Below are positions 61,529 through 64,000 of a DNA stretch of 64,000 nt, one piece after another. The notes beneath the pieces are model-generated. The model was given only the letters and a program-made list of their open reading frames with translations, searched no databases and was not told the origin of the DNA. Source of the DNA: Acetobacter thailandicus (GTDB lineage Bacteria > Pseudomonadota > Alphaproteobacteria > Acetobacterales > Acetobacteraceae); assembly GCF_011516655.1 (NCBI RefSeq), contig NZ_WOSV01000003.1:248001-312000 (forward strand), given 5' to 3'. Every line of letters begins with the position of its first letter. Position 1 is the first letter of the stretch. The position numbers and the translations under genes are program-made.

Positions 61529-62647
61529 ATGATCAGTCTCTTATCTCCCCTGCCTGTCATGACCCAAACACTAAAAAAAGAATCTTATGGTGCTCTGCCA
61601 TCAGGTGAAACTGTTGAACTTTATACCCTGCACAACAAAAACGGGATGGAAGTACAGTTCATCTCTTACGGGGGGATTATCACCGCCATAAAAGTACCAG
61701 ACAAAAACGGCAAAACAGATAACGTGGTTCTCGGCTTTTCAGACCTTGAGGGGTACAGCAAAAAAGATGCCGAAGCCAATATATGTTTTGGTGCCCTGAT
61801 AGGGCGCTATGCTAACCGTATTGCCCGGGGCACGTTTGTGCTTGAAGATAAAACCTATCACACGCCGATAAACCTTCCGCCCAATACACTCCACGGCGGC
61901 AATACGGGTTTTAATAAAAAACTCTGGTATGTGCAGCCACTCTCTGGCCTGAAACAGGCAACAGGAGCAGAACTCACCCTGACCAGTGCTGACGGTGAAG
62001 AAGGCTTTCCCGGCAAGTTACAGGTCAAAGTCCGGTATATTCTGGATGATGATAACCAGCTGCACATTCACTATCATGCCACGACTGACAAACCGACAGT
62101 TATTAACCTGACAAATCACAGCTATTTTAATCTTGCTGGAGAAGGGTCAGGCTCGGTCGCAAACCACCGGTTAAAAATTAACGCCAGCCTTTTTACCCCG
62201 ACTGATGCAAACGGTATTCCGACCGGGCAAATCAGTCCGGTTGCGCAAACACCCTTTGACTTCAGAGCAATGCACGCCATCGGAGATTTTTTACGCAGCA
62301 ACGACCAGCAGATGCTACAGGCGCGCGGCTATGATCATAACTGGATTATCGACGGCTATGACGGCAAAACACTCCGCGAGGCCGCAATACTCAGTGACCC
62401 ACAGTCAGGCCGTTCTCTGACTGTTCTGACCACACAACCCGCTATGCAGGTTTACACCGGCAACTCACTCAATGGTGCCTATGCCGGGCCTTCGGGACGG
62501 GCATATCGTCAGACAGATGGTGTCGCACTCGAAACGCAGCACTACCCTGATTCACCTAATCATCCGAGCTTTCCGACAACGACGCTGCTACCCGGACAGG
62601 AATATGATCAGACAACTGTTTTCAGATTTCAGACCGCCGCACCATAA
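61529..62647 (+). CDS. galM: Aldose 1-epimerase (mutarotase), probably exported
   Basis: GalM interconverts alpha and beta anomers of aldohexoses. From ATG 61529 the protein has 372 residues, with GGGG upstream of the start. A short hydrophobic N-terminus (MISLLSPLPVMTQ) suggests export or a membrane anchor. The family motifs are all present: GALIGRYANRIARG, NTLHGGNTGF, the catalytic-region LTNHSYFNLAGEG, and a C-terminal VALETQHYPDSPNHPSFP with the active-site glutamate. A periplasmic site would fit sugar oxidation in that compartment in acetic acid bacteria. An upstream start at 61310 would give 445 residues. Confidence 0.88.
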   Translation: MISLLSPLPVMTQTLKKESYGALPSGETVELYTLHNKNGMEVQFISYGGIITAIKVPDKNGKTDNVVLGFSDLEGYSKKDAEANICFGALIGRYANRIARGTFVLEDKTYHTPINLPPNTLHGGNTGFNKKLWYVQPLSGLKQATGAELTLTSADGEEGFPGKLQVKVRYILDDDNQLHIHYHATTDKPTVINLTNHSYFNLAGEGSGSVANHRLKINASLFTPTDANGIPTGQISPVAQTPFDFRAMHAIGDFLRSNDQQMLQARGYDHNWIIDGYDGKTLREAAILSDPQSGRSLTVLTTQPAMQVYTGNSLNGAYAGPSGRAYRQTDGVALETQHYPDSPNHPSFPTTTLLPGQEYDQTTVFRFQTAAP

Positions 62648-62660
62648 GGCCATCAATAAA

Positions 62661-62694
62661 AAACGCGCCCCCTGAAACAGAGGGCGCGCCTTTT
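62661..62694. terminator. Bidirectional terminator between galM and glnA
   Basis: GCGCCC (62665-62670) pairs with GGGCGC (62682-62687), and CT/AG extend it past one mismatch. An A-run precedes and a T-run (TTTT) follows, so it works for both converging genes. It lies 14 bp after galM and 22 bp before the glnA stop. Confidence 0.85.
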
Positions 62695-62715
62695 AGCTCA
62701 TCACTCTGATAAAAA

Positions 62716-64000
62716 TCAGACTGAGTAGTACATTTCGAACTCAACAGGGTGAGGTGTGTGTTCAAAGCGATACACATCTTCCCACTTGATGTTGATATAG
62801 CTTTCGATCTGGTCTTTGGTGAACACGCCACCAGCCAGCAGGAACTCATGATCAGCCTGCAGAGCTTCAAGAGCTTCACGCAGAGAGCCTGCAACTGTTG
62901 GAATCTGCTTCAGTTCTTCTGGTGGCAGATCATACAGATCTTTGTCCATCGCATCACCAGGGTGAATTTTGTTCTTGATACCATCAAGACCAGCCATCAG
63001 CATGGCAGAGAATGCGAGGTATGGGTTTGCTGTCGGATCAGGGAAACGCACTTCAACCCGCTTAGCTTTAGGGTTGGTTGCGTATGGGATACGGCAGGAT
63101 GCTGAACGGTTGCGGGCTGAGTAAGCCAGCAGCACAGGAGCTTCAAACCCTGGGATCAGACGCTTGTAAGAGTTAGTTGACGGGTTAGTAAAAGCATTGA
63201 GTGCTTTTGCATGCTTAATGATACCGCCGATGTAATACAGGGCTGTGTCAGAAAGGTCTGCATAACCGTTGCCAGCAAATGTTGGCTTGCCGTCTTTCCA
63301 GATAGACTGGTGAACATGCATACCTGAGCCATTATCGCCATAAATTGGCTTTGGCATGAAGGTTGCTGTTTTGCCATAAGACTGAGCAACATTGTGGATA
63401 CAGTATTTATAGATCTGCATGAAGTCAGCAGAACGCACCAGCGTGTCGAACTTCGTGCCCAGCTCATGCTGAGACTGTGCAACCTCGTGGTGATGCTTTT
63501 CAATCGGCAGACCCATCTCACCCATAGTGGCGAGCATTTCAGCGCGCAGGTCAGCTTCGCTGTCAACTGGTGCAACCGGGAAGTAACCACCCTTCTGGCC
63601 AGGACGATGACCCATGTTGCCTTCAGGATATTCTTTCAGAGAAGCGCCAGGACCTTCAATGCTGTCGAGCTGGAATTTACCATAGTTCGGGCCTGTGCCA
63701 AACAGCACGTTGTCGAAAATGAAAAATTCTGCTTCAGGACCGAAGAATGCGGTATCACCCAGGCCAGAAGCCTTCAGATACTGTTCAGCCAGCTTTGCTG
63801 TTGAACGTGGGTCACGGTTGTAAGGCTGCCCGGTTGATGGCTCGATAATATCGCAGAACAGAATCAGCTGAGGACGGGCTGAGAACGGGTCCATTACAGC
63901 TGTTTCAGGATCTGGCAGCAGAACCATGTCGCTCTCGTTAATCGCTTTCCAGCCAGCGATAGAGGAGCCATCGAACATGAAGCCTTCAACAAAGGTTTCA
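62716..64000 (-). CDS. glnA: Type I glutamine synthetase, partial at right edge
   Basis: GlnA joins ammonia and glutamate with ATP and is the main entry point of nitrogen. The gene runs off the right edge, so only the last 428 residues or so are visible; the N-terminal 40 are missing. It shows [22 protein letters not shown], the [14 protein letters not shown] ammonia-site motif, the ATP-binding [11 protein letters not shown] and the adenylylation-site tyrosine in [10 protein letters not shown]. The tyrosine implies control by a GlnE adenylyltransferase. No glnB is seen because its usual position upstream lies beyond the window. Confidence 0.96.
   Translation of the reverse strand, partial: ETFVEGFMFDGSSIAGWKAINESDMVLLPDPETAVMDPFSARPQLILFCDIIEPSTGQPYNRDPRSTAKLAEQYLKASGLGDTAFFGPEAEFFIFDNVLFGTGPNYGKFQLDSIEGPGASLKEYPEGNMGHRPGQKGGYFPVAPVDSEADLRAEMLATMGEMGLPIEKHHHEVAQSQHELGTKFDTLVRSADFMQIYKYCIHNVAQSYGKTATFMPKPIYGDNGSGMHVHQSIWKDGKPTFAGNGYADLSDTALYYIGGIIKHAKALNAFTNPSTNSYKRLIPGFEAPVLLAYSARNRSASCRIPYATNPKAKRVEVRFPDPTANPYLAFSAMLMAGLDGIKNKIHPGDAMDKDLYDLPPEELKQIPTVAGSLREALEALQADHEFLLAGGVFTKDQIESYINIKWEDVYRFEHTPHPVEFEMYYSV

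Noticed and set aside
1-64000. tRNA, rRNA, CRISPR arrays, insertion sequences, integrases, toxin-antitoxin pairs or phage defence genes
   Set aside because: I looked for cloverleaf arms with CCA ends, regularly spaced repeats, transposase or integrase motifs and small paired ORFs and found none that could be supported.

Overview
The window is a 64 kb stretch of ordinary chromosome from an alphaproteobacterium, most likely an acetic acid bacterium (Acetobacteraceae, Acetobacter-like). The evidence is alphaproteobacterial gene order (argD-argF-hslO, alaC-hom-glpX-recJ, zapE next to the 2-oxoglutarate dehydrogenase genes), a heat-shock sigma factor of the RpoH type, a DUF3035/BamF-like lipoprotein, a DUF1491 protein, and a 2-oxoglutarate dehydrogenase locus from which mdh and sucCD appear to be missing. 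That loss fits the modified citric acid cycle of acetic acid bacteria. I see no phage, integrase, insertion sequence, CRISPR array, rRNA or tRNA gene.

Layout. 1-9.4 kb (minus strand): comEC, zapE, sucA, sucB and lpd (cut by the left edge). 9.4-21.8 kb (plus strand): a tightly packed run gltX-pyrB-pyrC'-plsY-dprA-topA-rnr-S41 protease-DUF1491, mostly with overlapping or abutting stop and start codons. 22-24.3 kb: an OmpA-type outer-membrane protein and an RNA methyltransferase. 24.3-25.9 kb: divergent cysK and a cysteine-free Rrf2 regulator with a palindromic operator candidate between them. 26-27.5 kb: two divergent secreted proteins of unknown function. 27.7-30.7 kb: parE and an RhtA-like exporter.

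30.7-41.5 kb (minus strand): read in transcription order, mtnB-mtnD-mtnC-ribF-small membrane protein, then ileS-lspA-bamF-like-mutL-nuoM. 41.5-43.1 kb (minus): recX, a CHAP lipoprotein and tatA. 43.3-51.4 kb (plus): argD-argF-hslO, a lipoprotein, hrpB, and htrA preceded by an 11-codon leader. 51.5-53.4 kb (minus): a ClpP paralogue and a ferritin-like di-iron protein. 53.5-60.1 kb (plus): an OmpA-domain lipoprotein, alaC, hom, glpX, recJ. 60.2-64 kb: rpoH (minus), galM (plus), glnA (minus, cut by the right edge).

The genes serve central metabolism (2-oxoglutarate oxidation, pyrimidine, arginine, threonine/methionine, cysteine and glutamine synthesis, gluconeogenesis, methionine salvage), DNA uptake and repair (ComEC, DprA, RecJ, RecX, MutL), topology (TopA, ParE), translation (GltX, IleS) and envelope quality control (HtrA, S41 protease, LspA, BamF-like, OmpA proteins). 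I found no clear-cut new system. The observations most worth a second look are: a 295-bp, about 98 % identical lipoyl-domain duplication shared by sucB and lpd; a dihydroorotase-like protein that has lost three metal ligands; a full-length nuoM far from any other complex I gene; the cysK/Rrf2 operator; a ClpP paralogue with an optional signal-peptide-like extension; and several leader hairpins in front of biosynthetic genes.
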